From Planctomycetota bacterium (GTDB taxonomy: Bacteria > Planctomycetota > MHYJ01 > JACQXL01 > JACQZI01), in the NCBI GenBank assembly GCA_016207825.1, contig JACQZI010000017.1, positions 33,994 through 97,993 of the forward strand: 64,000 bases of DNA. The letters run 5' to 3'. Positions 15,441-23,740 of this stretch are shown here, in pieces (the first letter of the stretch is position 1; each line of letters opens with the position of its first letter). The position numbers were made by a program, and so were the translations under genes. The notes beneath the pieces are model-generated. The model searched no databases, was not told the DNA's origin, and saw only the letters and a list, made by a program, of their open reading frames with translations.

Positions 15441-16157
15441 TTAATTTCCTCCATTTGGCGTTGCGGTAATAAATTTTATTACTTCAGTTTTAGCGTAACT
15501 ATCCACTAAGTTTAGCAATTTCCCCGGCTCAAAATTCTTAGTGGGTTGCAATGGCTGCGGCCAAACAAATTGAGTTTCCACAAAGATTTTCTTGGTATAT
15601 CTTAAAAACGATTCTATTTTAACTTCTATTTCACAAGGAATCTTCTCATCTTTCTTCGGCGGCATAACAAGCCTGAGGCCACCTCCAAGAACTGGCCGGC
15701 CTAATGCCGACAAACCCGTCTCATCTTGCCCCAATCTTTTTTCCCAAAGATACTGAAACGCATGCTGTTCTTTTGATTGATACAGATATCTCAAGCAAAC
15801 ATCTCTTTTAATGATTTGAAACGGCTGTTTCCAAATATTATTAAACGACAAACAAATCGCCTCCGCCTGTTTAATAAAAAACGTGCTGTCCTCTTTTGGC
15901 TGAGATTCTATAATCAATAATTGCCCTATTCCTATGGGCGTTTGTGCTCCTGCTATGATTTTAAGCTGTAAGTTAGGGCTCTGTACTTCTTTAACAAAGT
16001 TAAAGCTGGTTTCTTCTCGTTGCGCCGTAACAAAATTAACGCCCTGCCCTCCCAGCTCTTTCTGTAAATCCAAAAACGCCTCTTTAGTCAATACTGGCAT
16101 TGGGGCAAAGATATAATTTACGCCAAAGTGAAATGGTATTCTTGATTCTGTTAACAT
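15441..16157 (-). CDS. Hypothetical protein, first gene of the accessory operon
   Basis: A 238-residue soluble protein with no signal peptide or membrane segment. It has alternating beta strands (FHFGVNYIFAPMPVL, NLQLKIIAGAQTPIGIGQLL, GGGLRLVMPP, EIEVKIESFLRYTKKIFVETQF) and a central helix. No catalytic motif is recognised. AGAGGA lies before the ATG, and a promoter is visible at 16171-16199. It leads an operon with the small 15182 gene, the mazF remnant and probably the Cas4-like genes. The association suggests an accessory or defence-related role, but only by neighbourhood. Confidence 0.7.
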   Translation of the reverse strand: MLTESRIPFHFGVNYIFAPMPVLTKEAFLDLQKELGGQGVNFVTAQREETSFNFVKEVQSPNLQLKIIAGAQTPIGIGQLLIIESQPKEDSTFFIKQAEAICLSFNNIWKQPFQIIKRDVCLRYLYQSKEQHAFQYLWEKRLGQDETGLSALGRPVLGGGLRLVMPPKKDEKIPCEIEVKIESFLRYTKKIFVETQFVWPQPLQPTKNFEPGKLLNLVDSYAKTEVIKFITATPNGGN

Positions 16158-16170
16158 ATATCCTCTTTAT

Positions 16171-16199
16171 ATAATACGAGTTCTTACATTCAAATGCAA
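16171..16199 (-). promoter_or_regulatory. Promoter of the 15441-13971 operon
   Basis: On the minus strand TTGCAT (16199-16194), 17 bases, TATTAT (16176-16171), then the ribosome site AGAGGA and the ATG at 16157. Confidence 0.6.
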
Positions 16200-16278
16200 G
16201 TAATTTTTACCGATTTTGTATAACCGCTATAATATCGGGAAACGCTTTATTAAAGTACACCTTTTCCCGCGTTGCCAT

Positions 16279-16461
16279 TCAACCTTTTTCCCCGCTAAGC
16301 CCTAAAAATGACACCCTCACTTCGGCGACCGGATTATCAGTTTCCTGTTTACCCACGCACCAGAAAGCCACAGGTGTAAAGCCGTGGAGCTTCATCGTAT
16401 CGCGCAGATTTAAGACACCCCGCACCTCTTGATTATTAACTTCACTTTGGTAATTTCTCAT
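16279..16461 (-). CDS. Small hypothetical protein behind the GH5-like gene
   Basis: About 60 residues; its ATG overlaps the stop of the upstream glycosidase (TGATG), so coupled translation is likely if it is real. The sequence (RGVLNLRDTMKLHGFTPVAFW, NPVAEVRVSFLGLSG) is not recognised. It could be a true small gene or the detached end of a longer ancestral glycosidase. Confidence 0.35.
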   Translation of the reverse strand: MRNYQSEVNNQEVRGVLNLRDTMKLHGFTPVAFWCVGKQETDNPVAEVRVSFLGLSGEKG

Positions 16462-17957
16462 CACGGCACGGCCAATATATAATCAGCCACTGCCGGAGTT
16501 ACGTTAATCGTGCCGAGAAAAGTTTCCCCAATCCAAATATCCACCGCATTATTTGCCTGATAAGAAAACACATTCACTTTAATTGAAGCCGTGTTTGCCG
16601 GAATATCCACATACAGCGTATTCACCTTATCAAGGTTTCCGGTCCACTGCCCCCAAGGCTCATTCGGATACCAGCCCTGCCCCTGGAGTTTATTGGCTTC
16701 AATCGTTCCGAAATCTACGCGTTTTAATACCGAAGTATCCGCCGCCAGAAACTCCAGATACGTAAAAGCCAGCGCCAGATACCTGCCGTCGCCCGGGACA
16801 GGGGTTGTTTCCACCTGCGAATATTGGAATTTTATCCTTTTGGCGGATGTATTCTGACCGGTAAAGTATTTATTTATTACTTCAACCGAAGGCTTGGCTT
16901 CCAGTGTGGAGCTGAAGGCGCCGTATTTCAAATCGAGATCCTCCGCCCCGGCGCGGCATAAAGCAGTCGCCGGCGGATTATTCAAATCCATAAGCATCCA
17001 AAAAATCCCACCGGCAAGGTTTTCGTTATTGAAAATAATATCGGAATGGCTTGCCAGGCGGGTGACATTGCCTGATGCGCTTGCCCAGGCGTTGCCGGCG
17101 GAGGCATAGCCGTATTCCTGGTCGACTATGGGCATAGCTTTGCCGAGGCTCGCTTTTAACGTTCGGATTTTCGGCCCTAAATCAGCCGGGTCTTCGTAAC
17201 GGTGGAAAGAGATAAAATCCACGAAATCCTTGGAATCCGCGGCTTTATCAATCTTCCCGAATCCAGCGGTGATAAGGTGGTTCCTGTCCAAAACACTGAT
17301 ATGCGCCGACATATCGCGGTAGAAGCTGAGGAGTTTGTCGTAATCCGTTCCGTATTTATCCACCAGCATATCGCCTTCGTTCATGATATCCCAGGCGGCG
17401 ATGGTCGGGCTATTGCGGAAATGCGGGATTAATTCCGTGAGGTATTTTTTGGGGGTTTCGTGGTCGCCATTATCGATAAAAGCCCAGCCGGGCATATAGT
17501 CAAAAAAGCCCAGTATTACCTTTAAGTTGTATTTCGCCGCGATATTGAGAAACCGCTGGATAGAGTTTATATAAGCCATGGTCGGGTGGTAATTGGTGTA
17601 GATATCTTTGCTTTCATCCGGATTATCGGTAGAATAACCGTAATCAATAAATGTCCTGACCGTATTCGCTCCGAGCGAGGAAGCCAGGGCAAGCTCTTCA
17701 TCCACTTCAACCCAATCCCATTCGGCCATGGACGCCCAGGCATAGTTCCTGGGGAAGTAATTAAAACCTTTCATGGTAAAGGCGGAATTTCCATGCATGA
17801 ATTTATCGCCGCTTGTGGTTAGGAAATAATTGCCGCTGCTGCCCGTATTGATATCATGGTTTTGGCTTCCGAAGCATCCTCTAAACGCAACGGTAAAAGA
17901 AACGATTAAGAAAGCTAACAGCAGGATAATAAGCTTTAACGCGCGCTTTTTCCCCAT
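16461..17957 (-). CDS. Exported GH5-like (clan GH-A) glycoside hydrolase
   Basis: About 500 residues with a signal sequence (LKLIILLLAFLIVSFTVAF) and a possible lipobox FRGC. A clan-A TIM barrel follows: FTMKGFNYFP, LGANTVRTFIDYG, the acid/base Glu in AAWDIMNEGD, SFHRYEDP, and the nucleophile Glu in PIVDQEYGYA. FWMLMDLN closes the barrel. After about residue 370 comes a beta-rich C-terminal domain resembling a carbohydrate-binding or FnIII-like module. The substrate is probably a beta-1,4-linked glucan or mannan, but this is not resolved. GTG at 17966 is an alternative start; the ATG at 17957 was preferred. Confidence 0.8.
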   Translation of the reverse strand: MGKKRALKLIILLLAFLIVSFTVAFRGCFGSQNHDINTGSSGNYFLTTSGDKFMHGNSAFTMKGFNYFPRNYAWASMAEWDWVEVDEELALASSLGANTVRTFIDYGYSTDNPDESKDIYTNYHPTMAYINSIQRFLNIAAKYNLKVILGFFDYMPGWAFIDNGDHETPKKYLTELIPHFRNSPTIAAWDIMNEGDMLVDKYGTDYDKLLSFYRDMSAHISVLDRNHLITAGFGKIDKAADSKDFVDFISFHRYEDPADLGPKIRTLKASLGKAMPIVDQEYGYASAGNAWASASGNVTRLASHSDIIFNNENLAGGIFWMLMDLNNPPATALCRAGAEDLDLKYGAFSSTLEAKPSVEVINKYFTGQNTSAKRIKFQYSQVETTPVPGDGRYLALAFTYLEFLAADTSVLKRVDFGTIEANKLQGQGWYPNEPWGQWTGNLDKVNTLYVDIPANTASIKVNVFSYQANNAVDIWIGETFLGTINVTPAVADYILAVP

Positions 17958-18056
17958 ATTAATCACTGACGATATTCCTAATAAACAGCTTTACTATATT
18001 ATTTATTACAGAGAACAGCCTGCTTAATTCCGTAATTTCGAGGAACCGTCATCCCA

Positions 18057-19865
18057 TTACTTCGGCGACCAGATGACTTGCTCCCCGATATCGCCTCCGT
18101 TGGTTGCCTGGTATATCTTGCCGCTTTCCACTTCTATCACGTAAATATTATAAGTCTTCCTGAAGGCAATCCATTTGCCGTCCGGACTCCAAGAGGGAGA
18201 TAATTCCTCATCCTTGCTATCGGTCAGATTCTTAAATTCGCTCCCATCCGCTTTCATAATACAGATATCATTGGTAAAATGTCCGTGGGGCGAACACTGG
18301 ACAATCACCAGGGAGCCGTCCGGAGACCAGATGAGCGGCTTTCGGTCCAAAATCTTTACATCCAATTGGGTTTTGTTGGTGCCTTCCGAATCCATGCTAA
18401 AAACCTTTACCCCTTCGCCTATCTTACTGCTGAGAAAGAGTATGCTGTCGTCTTTCGGAGAGCAAACAGGAAAATCGTCCCAGCCATCACTGTCAGTGAG
18501 CTGTTTTTCATCGCCGCCGTCTATGTCTATGCTAAAAATCCGGAAACTATTATCCCGTGAACTGCGGTAAACAAGGCGGTCACTGCCGGAAGACCAGCTG
18601 ATATTTTCCGCGCCGCCTTTGCCTGAAGTCAGCTGTTTAAGGCCGGAGCCATCGGGTCGGACAACCCATATATCCGGTGGATTATAGCTTCTGGAATTTT
18701 CAGTTTTGCTTTCCACGGAAGAAGAACTGAAGGCAATCCATCTGCCGTCCGGCGACCAGACCGGTGCGCGGTCTTCGGCATCGTTTTTGGTCAGGCGGGA
18801 CAGACCACGCCCGTCTATGTTTACGGTGTAGAGTTCTGTAGCCTCGCTTATGGGATGGGAATCAAAGACGAGCTTCATGCCGTCCGGCGACCAGGCGACG
18901 AAATCCTTGAAGCCGCCGGTCTTGGTGACCGGCTTGCACTTTGAGCCGTCCGGATTCATTACGTAAACCTCATACTGTCCCTCGCGGTTGGAAATGAAAG
19001 CAATCTTTCCCGGGAGCCCGGCGAGTTCGGCAACGGGCTTTTGCCTGGACTTCGCGCCGACATTGAAGCTATGCTTTTTTATTTTCCAAGCGCCCCCTTC
19101 TCTGACAAAATCCACAGAGCCTTCTCCTTCCTGGTCTCCCATCTTGCCTTCAAAGGAAAGTGTTCCTTCATCTCCGGAGATAGCCACATCCGTCACGGTC
19201 GTTTCGGTCGGCATAAAACCAATGGCCATGGACATAAGCTCCTGCGGGTCGCCCAGTTGCTCCATTTCCTTGATGGCATCCGCGGAAAGATATTTCTTTA
19301 GCTCTTTAAAGTCGCCGGATTTCATGGCTTTGCGGAAATTATCATAAAGTATTTTTAACGCGTCTTCATCGCTTGAGGGCTTTGATTCCGGTTTTGTATC
19401 TTTTTTATCCGGCTGGGGAACGGGCGGCTGGACGGGTTTGGGAGGGGCCGGAGGAGGGGTAAAATCGAACTCTTCATCAAACTTCTGCCCGGAAAACTTC
19501 CACTCACCGTCTTCCAGAACCATATAGACCGTGCCGGAAACGCTGCGTCCATTAAAGGTGCCATCCACCATCAGGCTCGCCTTTGACTGGAAGACAGAAA
19601 TACCGAAGATATCAACTTGAGAGGGCGTCTTCTTTTTAAGCTCCAGAAGTTTCTGTTTTGAATCGTCTGTTTCAAGCTCGTGGCGCAGTCCGGCGGTAAC
19701 ACATTTCTTAACCGTTTCCAGGTTTTCTTCGGCAACGGCAGTAATGTAATCGGTATACGCTTTTTTTGCCTCGCTCTTGTCGTCACCGACGGCTTTATAG
19801 ATAAAAGCACCGTTTAAAGAAATAACCGCCAAAGCGATAACCAGTGTTCTAAAAAAAGATTTCAT
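18057..19865 (-). CDS. Exported TolB-like beta-propeller protein
   Basis: 602 residues with a signal peptide (LVIALAVISLNGAFIYKAVG). Residues about 30-135 and 165-270 are two NTF2/DUF4878-like alpha+beta units (KAYTDYITAVAEENLETVKK, NFRKAMKSGDFKELKKYLSA), joined by a Pro/Lys-rich linker. The C-terminal half is a six-blade PD40/WD40-type propeller with the repeated signature 'sPDG..i.f' (GKIAFISNREGQYEVYVMNPDG, WSPDGMKLVFDS, WSPDGRWIAFSS, WSPDGKWIAF). TolB-type propellers bind proteins or peptides in the periplasm; no catalytic residues are seen. AAGGAGCG precedes the ATG. Confidence 0.85.
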   Translation of the reverse strand: MKSFFRTLVIALAVISLNGAFIYKAVGDDKSEAKKAYTDYITAVAEENLETVKKCVTAGLRHELETDDSKQKLLELKKKTPSQVDIFGISVFQSKASLMVDGTFNGRSVSGTVYMVLEDGEWKFSGQKFDEEFDFTPPPAPPKPVQPPVPQPDKKDTKPESKPSSDEDALKILYDNFRKAMKSGDFKELKKYLSADAIKEMEQLGDPQELMSMAIGFMPTETTVTDVAISGDEGTLSFEGKMGDQEGEGSVDFVREGGAWKIKKHSFNVGAKSRQKPVAELAGLPGKIAFISNREGQYEVYVMNPDGSKCKPVTKTGGFKDFVAWSPDGMKLVFDSHPISEATELYTVNIDGRGLSRLTKNDAEDRAPVWSPDGRWIAFSSSSVESKTENSRSYNPPDIWVVRPDGSGLKQLTSGKGGAENISWSSGSDRLVYRSSRDNSFRIFSIDIDGGDEKQLTDSDGWDDFPVCSPKDDSILFLSSKIGEGVKVFSMDSEGTNKTQLDVKILDRKPLIWSPDGSLVIVQCSPHGHFTNDICIMKADGSEFKNLTDSKDEELSPSWSPDGKWIAFRKTYNIYVIEVESGKIYQATNGGDIGEQVIWSPK

Positions 19866-19995
19866 AAAACGCTCCTTGTTTTTATTATAGCGCCTCTAAC
19901 ATTATTCAATAAAAGGCGTTTAGTCAAGAAAATACCGCGCGGGCGCTCTGCTCCACCGGTCGGAATAAAATCTTCAGATAAATATTATTTTTCTC

Positions 19996-20024
19996 TTGAT
20001 AAATCTATTTTTTGAGGATATAAT
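19996..20024 (+). promoter_or_regulatory. Promoter of the MshEN-pilB unit
   Basis: TTGATA (19996-20001), 17 bases, TATAAT (20019-20024). Fourteen bases separate it from the ATG at 20039, leaving a leader of about seven bases and no ribosome site. Confidence 0.7.
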
Positions 20025-20038
20025 ATATAGCAGTATTT

Positions 20039-20497
20039 ATGGTTAATATTTCAAAGATAACCAAGAAGCGCCTGGGCGAGCTTTTGGTCTCCGAAGGCTT
20101 AGTCACCAACGACCAGGTTACCGAGGCGTTAACCGAGCAGAAAAAAGTCGGCTCGCTCCTGGGCGAGACGTTGATTAAGCTGGGTTACGTAACCGAATCC
20201 GATATCGCCGCGGCAATAGCGGCGCAATTCGGGCTGCCTTATATTGATACCTCCCGTTACACCATAGAAAAAGAGATTTTCGAACTGATTCCGGTGGATT
20301 TCATGAAGAAAAACGAGCTGATTCCGCTGGACAGAATCGGCAATATCATTACCATTGCCGTATGCGGCCCTTTGAGCGAGAAAGTCTTTGAGGAACTGGA
20401 AAAGCTTATGGGATGCGAAGCATATCTTTTTGTTTCAACTTCGTCACAAGTTCATAAAATAATAGAAGATTTTACATCAGGCGAGAAAAAGAAATAG
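20039..20497 (+). CDS. Stand-alone MshEN domain protein (GspE/PilB N-terminal domain)
   Basis: 152 residues that consist only of the N-terminal domain of the secretion ATPases. The sequence RLGELLVSEGLVTNDQV, EALTEQ, LLGETLIKLGYVTESDIAAA carries the two motifs by which MshE-type domains bind cyclic di-GMP, and continues through FGLPYIDTSRY and the NIITIAVCGP strand to a C-terminal helix. There is no ATPase core. PilB follows 39 bases downstream. The obvious hypothesis is a c-di-GMP sensor acting in trans on PilB. Confidence 0.82.
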   Translation: MVNISKITKKRLGELLVSEGLVTNDQVTEALTEQKKVGSLLGETLIKLGYVTESDIAAAIAAQFGLPYIDTSRYTIEKEIFELIPVDFMKKNELIPLDRIGNIITIAVCGPLSEKVFEELEKLMGCEAYLFVSTSSQVHKIIEDFTSGEKKK

Positions 20498-20498
20498 C

Positions 20499-20516
20499 CC
20501 CGACACCCTTGTCGGG
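20499..20516. repeat. Mini-palindrome between the MshEN gene and pilB
   Basis: CCCGACA and TGTCGGG around a 4-base loop, immediately after the stop codon. There is no T-run on the plus strand. A sister element with the same plan lies at 44087-44104. Confidence 0.5.
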
Positions 20517-20536
20517 ACTTGCAAGAGACTAATTAT

Positions 20537-22246
20537 ATGGCGAGTAATTTCAGCGGCTGGTTAAAGATGTTTCTAGTTAAGAAGAACCTGCTTACCGAGG
20601 AGCAAAAAAAAACGGCTGACGATATAACATCCAAGGATAAAAGATTATTAAGCGAAGTCCTGATAACCAATAAGTTTATTGAAGAAGAAACCTTATTAGC
20701 CTTGATTGCCAGGGAAGCGCGCATCCCACCCATAAACGTGGAAAAAGTCTTGCCGGATGAAGCGGCCCTTAAGATGATTCTGGAAAGCCAGGCGCATTCT
20801 TACGGGGTTCTTCCCGTTTCCAAAATAGGCGATATCCTTACCATTGCGGTAAGTAATCCTTTCGACATACTTAAAATAGACGACCTGAAAATAATCACCG
20901 GATGCGATATCAGGTATGTAGTGGCACTGGATTTCCGGATAGCAGAGCGAATCCGCCCGTTTTATAACCCGGAAGAACTGGCCATGGAAAAGATGCTGGA
21001 GGAAAACGAAGAGACCGACGAGGTGGAGCTTACCAAGCACCAGATGGAAGACGTGGACGTGGCATCGTTGACTGCGGCGGGAGAAGACGCACCGATTGTG
21101 AAATTCGTCAACCTGATTATTTATAAAGCACTCGAGGAAGGGGCAAGCGATATTCATATCGAGCCCTATGAAAACATGGTGGCGGTCCGTTATCGCAAAG
21201 ACGGCGTGCTTCATGAAGCAATGCAGCCGCCCAAGAAGATTTTCAACGCCATCATTTCACGCGTAAAAGTAATGACTTCGCTCGATATCGCCGAACGCAG
21301 GGTTCCCCAGGACGGCAAATTCCAGATAAAGTATGAGAACCGTCAGATAGATTTCCGCGTTTCCACCCTGCCGACCATTTACGGGGAAAAGGTCGTTATG
21401 CGCGTCCTGGATTCTTCCAGCATTAATTTAGGACTGGATGTTTTAGGGTTTGAACCGCAGGCAATGAATGCATTTAAAACGGCAATTATGGCTCCTTATG
21501 GAATGATTCTGGTAACAGGCCCGACCGGAAGCGGAAAATCAACCACTTTGTATTCAGCGTTAAAAGCAATCATGTCGAATGAAGATAATATCATGACCGT
21601 GGAAGACCCGGTGGAATACCAGCTGGAAGGCGTCGGGCAGGTACCGATAAACCAAAAAAGGGGAATGACCTTTGCTTTGGCATTAAGGTCTCTTTTACGC
21701 CAGGACCCGGATAAGATAATGGTCGGAGAAATCCGCGACGGAGAAACGGCCGATATCGCGGTAAAAGCGGCGATGACCGGGCACCTGGTTTTAAGCACGC
21801 TCCATACGAACGATGCGGCTTCGGCTATCACACGCCTGGCTGATATGGGAGTTGACCCATTCCTGATTGCCTCATCAACTATCCTTCTTTCAGCGCAAAG
21901 GCTTGCCAGAAAACTATGCGAAAGATGCAAACAGCCCTTTGACCCCCTTCCGCCTCCGGAAAGATTAATCAATATCGGTTTTAAAGAAGCGGAGTGTAAA
22001 AACATTATTTATAAACCGGTCGGCTGCGCACATTGCCGTGACGGCTACAAAGGACGTTTTGCCTTCCTGGAAGCGCTTGAAATTGATGATGAAGTACGCA
22101 GGATGATTATTAAAAGCAAGTCTGTTTTTGAGATAAAGAAATATGCCGTAGATAAAGGAATGATTACCCTGCGCCGTTGCGGGGTGCTTAATATCCTAAA
22201 AGGAAAGACCTCTATTGAAGAAGTGCTGAGAATGACCGAGGCATAA
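20537..22246 (+). CDS. pilB: PilB/GspE-type pilus extension ATPase
   Basis: About 570 residues. The N-terminal region (to about 150) is a divergent MshEN domain that lacks the clear LGE motif kept by the preceding gene. Then come the N2 domain (EGASDIHIEPYENMVAVRYRKDG), Walker A GPTGSGKSTTLY, the Asp box (MTVEDPVEYQLEGVGQ), Walker B (DPDKIMVGEIRD), the His box (TGHLVLSTLHTND) and the tetracysteine zinc site (CERCKQPFDP, later CAHCRDGYKG) typical of PilB/GspE rather than PilT. A TTG at 20519 is an alternative start; the ATG at 20537 was chosen. It powers pilus polymerisation opposite PilT. Confidence 0.93.
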   Translation: MASNFSGWLKMFLVKKNLLTEEQKKTADDITSKDKRLLSEVLITNKFIEEETLLALIAREARIPPINVEKVLPDEAALKMILESQAHSYGVLPVSKIGDILTIAVSNPFDILKIDDLKIITGCDIRYVVALDFRIAERIRPFYNPEELAMEKMLEENEETDEVELTKHQMEDVDVASLTAAGEDAPIVKFVNLIIYKALEEGASDIHIEPYENMVAVRYRKDGVLHEAMQPPKKIFNAIISRVKVMTSLDIAERRVPQDGKFQIKYENRQIDFRVSTLPTIYGEKVVMRVLDSSSINLGLDVLGFEPQAMNAFKTAIMAPYGMILVTGPTGSGKSTTLYSALKAIMSNEDNIMTVEDPVEYQLEGVGQVPINQKRGMTFALALRSLLRQDPDKIMVGEIRDGETADIAVKAAMTGHLVLSTLHTNDAASAITRLADMGVDPFLIASSTILLSAQRLARKLCERCKQPFDPLPPPERLINIGFKEAECKNIIYKPVGCAHCRDGYKGRFAFLEALEIDDEVRRMIIKSKSVFEIKKYAVDKGMITLRRCGVLNILKGKTSIEEVLRMTEA

Positions 22247-22334
22247 CCGGCCAATTACCACAGAGAAGACAAGAAAATCAAGTTTTACCGACTAACATCC
22301 AAGAAAAACCCTGTAATAACACCAGAAAACCAAT

Positions 22335-22361
22335 AAAAAACCCCCAGCATATCGCCGGGGG
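22335..22361 (-). terminator. Terminator of the candidate small RNA
   Basis: On the minus strand CCCCCGGC (22361-22354), 5-base loop, GCTGGGGG (22348-22341), then six T (22340-22335). Confidence 0.8.
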
Positions 22362-22439
22362 ATGATTGCAGAGCCTTAAGCTATGTCCGTCGCCGGAACT
22401 ATATAGCCTAAGGACTCCGGAGAGGGGTTTTAATTATTC
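22335..22439 (-). ncRNA. Candidate small structured RNA, about 105 nt
   Basis: A self-contained transcription unit in a gene-free 388-bp gap: a near-consensus promoter upstream, a long imperfect hairpin (about 22374-22414; CCTTAGGCTAT pairs with ATAGCTTAAGG, and inside it CCGG/CCGG-like pairs), and a terminator hairpin with a T run at the end. No open reading frame of note is inside. It does not match tRNA, SRP RNA, 6S or a riboswitch class I can recall. It lies between pilB and the PIN-TRAM gene, both of which end toward it, so it is not a leader of either. Confidence 0.5.
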
Positions 22440-22445
22440 CTATAT

Positions 22446-22473
22446 ATTATATATAAGGCAAAATTCGTGCCAA
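22446..22473 (-). promoter_or_regulatory. Promoter of the candidate small RNA
   Basis: On the minus strand TTGGCA (22473-22468), 16 bases, TATAAT (22451-22446). Expected transcription start near 22439. Confidence 0.6.
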
Positions 22474-22588
22474 CCAGATAATAATTAGAGTGATATGGCG
22501 TATTTTCCGAAAGACATCCGTTCCAACACCCTGAAATATAAAGAGATACAAAATTACGCTTTTTACAAGGAAAATCGGCTGGTTATCC

Positions 22589-22615
22589 TACAGGCGGAAG
22601 TTTTTTCCGCCTGTA
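22589..22615. terminator. Strong hairpin after the PIN-TRAM gene
   Basis: ACAGGCGGAA (22590-22599) pairs with TTCCGCCTGT (22605-22614), with one further T-A pair outside. It lies 19 bases after the stop of the minus-strand gene. There is no T-run in that direction, so it may be an mRNA-stabilising hairpin rather than a classic terminator. Confidence 0.5.
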
Positions 22616-22633
22616 CGGTAATTTCTGCCTATT

Positions 22634-23668
22634 TTAAGAACCTCTTTGGCTACCGCCGACATTGGCGAATATCATTTTACCGGCACTTGTCTGCAATACA
22701 CTGGTCGTGGTTACGGTAAGGCGCTGGCCAATCTTATTCCCAGCACCTTCAACAACTATCATGGTGCCGTCATTTAGATAAGCAACCCCCTGCTGGTATT
22801 CTTCCCCCTGGCGGACAATCCTGACTTCCATGGTTTCACCCGGTAAAACGACGGTTTTTAGGGCATTGGTCATATCGTTCATGTTGATAACGGTAATACC
22901 CTGTACCTGCGCCACTTTATTCAGGTTAAAATCGGTAGTCATCAAACGCCCTTTGAGGTGTTTGGCAAGTTCTATAAGCTTATCGTCCGTATTTTTTATA
23001 TTGGGCATTTCCACTTCGCTTATTTGCACGTCAATATTCTTGCTATCCTGCATCTTTTTAAGGATATCCAACCCATGCCTACCGCGGGTTCTTTTCAGGC
23101 GGTCGGCTGAATCGGCAATGCGTTGTAGTTCCATCAGGACAAAACGCGGGATTATCAAAGGGGCTTCGATAATTCCGGTCTCACCGATATCCGCAATACG
23201 GCCATCAATAATCACGCTGGTATCAACGATGATCGGACTCATGCCTTTTCCTTCCTTGGAAAGTTCGATAAAGGGTATCACGAACTTGAAATCATCCTTG
23301 CTGCGTATGATTGCCAGGATAGAAAGAAACGAAACCGCAAAGGTAATGGCAAAAGATAGCCATTCTTTGAAATTAGGCGTATCGGTTACCAGTTTTTGCA
23401 TCCAAGGAAGCAAAAACAACGCCTGGATGAAAAGGAAAGACACGATAAACCCGAAAACCAACCCGAACATTACCACGGAAATCGTGCCGATATAACGCCT
23501 GGTGAAGAAGACCTCCCCCGTCACGAATAGCACGGCTAAAACCATGCCGATAATCAATCCGTAATAGCCGGTGGCATGGTCTGCCGGACCGGTTGAAAAC
23601 AAAGAACCTATATACCAGCCGATGATTCCGCTGATAATCAAAAATATCGCTCTTAAAATATATAACAT
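22634..23668 (-). CDS. PIN-TRAM membrane protein, YacL type
   Basis: 344 residues. Four transmembrane helices occupy about residues 1-115. A PIN nuclease-fold domain follows (PIIVDTSVIIDGRIADI, IPRFVLMELQRIADS, RTRGRHGLDILKKM, LMTTDFNLNKVAQVQGI) with the acidic residues Asp, Glu, Asp, Asp expected for metal binding. The C-terminal TRAM domain (ETMEVRIVRQGEEYQQGVAYL, GTMIVVEGA) is a putative RNA-binding barrel. This order is that of the YacL family, often found near ispD/clpC in other bacteria but not here. A putative membrane-bound RNase, biochemically unproven. AAGGAGGTG gives a perfect ribosome site. Confidence 0.9.
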   Translation of the reverse strand: MLYILRAIFLIISGIIGWYIGSLFSTGPADHATGYYGLIIGMVLAVLFVTGEVFFTRRYIGTISVVMFGLVFGFIVSFLFIQALFLLPWMQKLVTDTPNFKEWLSFAITFAVSFLSILAIIRSKDDFKFVIPFIELSKEGKGMSPIIVDTSVIIDGRIADIGETGIIEAPLIIPRFVLMELQRIADSADRLKRTRGRHGLDILKKMQDSKNIDVQISEVEMPNIKNTDDKLIELAKHLKGRLMTTDFNLNKVAQVQGITVINMNDMTNALKTVVLPGETMEVRIVRQGEEYQQGVAYLNDGTMIVVEGAGNKIGQRLTVTTTSVLQTSAGKMIFANVGGSQRGS

Positions 23669-23740
23669 TAAACACCTCCTTGCCCTGAATCCGCCTCTGA
23701 ACCGTTAATGGTTCAGGAATAGTGGTACGGGGCTTTCTAA

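Noticed and set aside
22374-22414. Riboswitch (c-di-GMP or glycine type) controlling a neighbouring gene
   Set aside because: Neither neighbour is transcribed from this element, and the conserved core bases of those classes are not present; a free-standing small RNA fits better.
22495-22719. 74-codon plus-strand ORF after pilB
   Set aside because: It runs through the strong hairpin at 22589-22615 and into the end of the PIN-TRAM gene on the other strand, without a ribosome site or family likeness.
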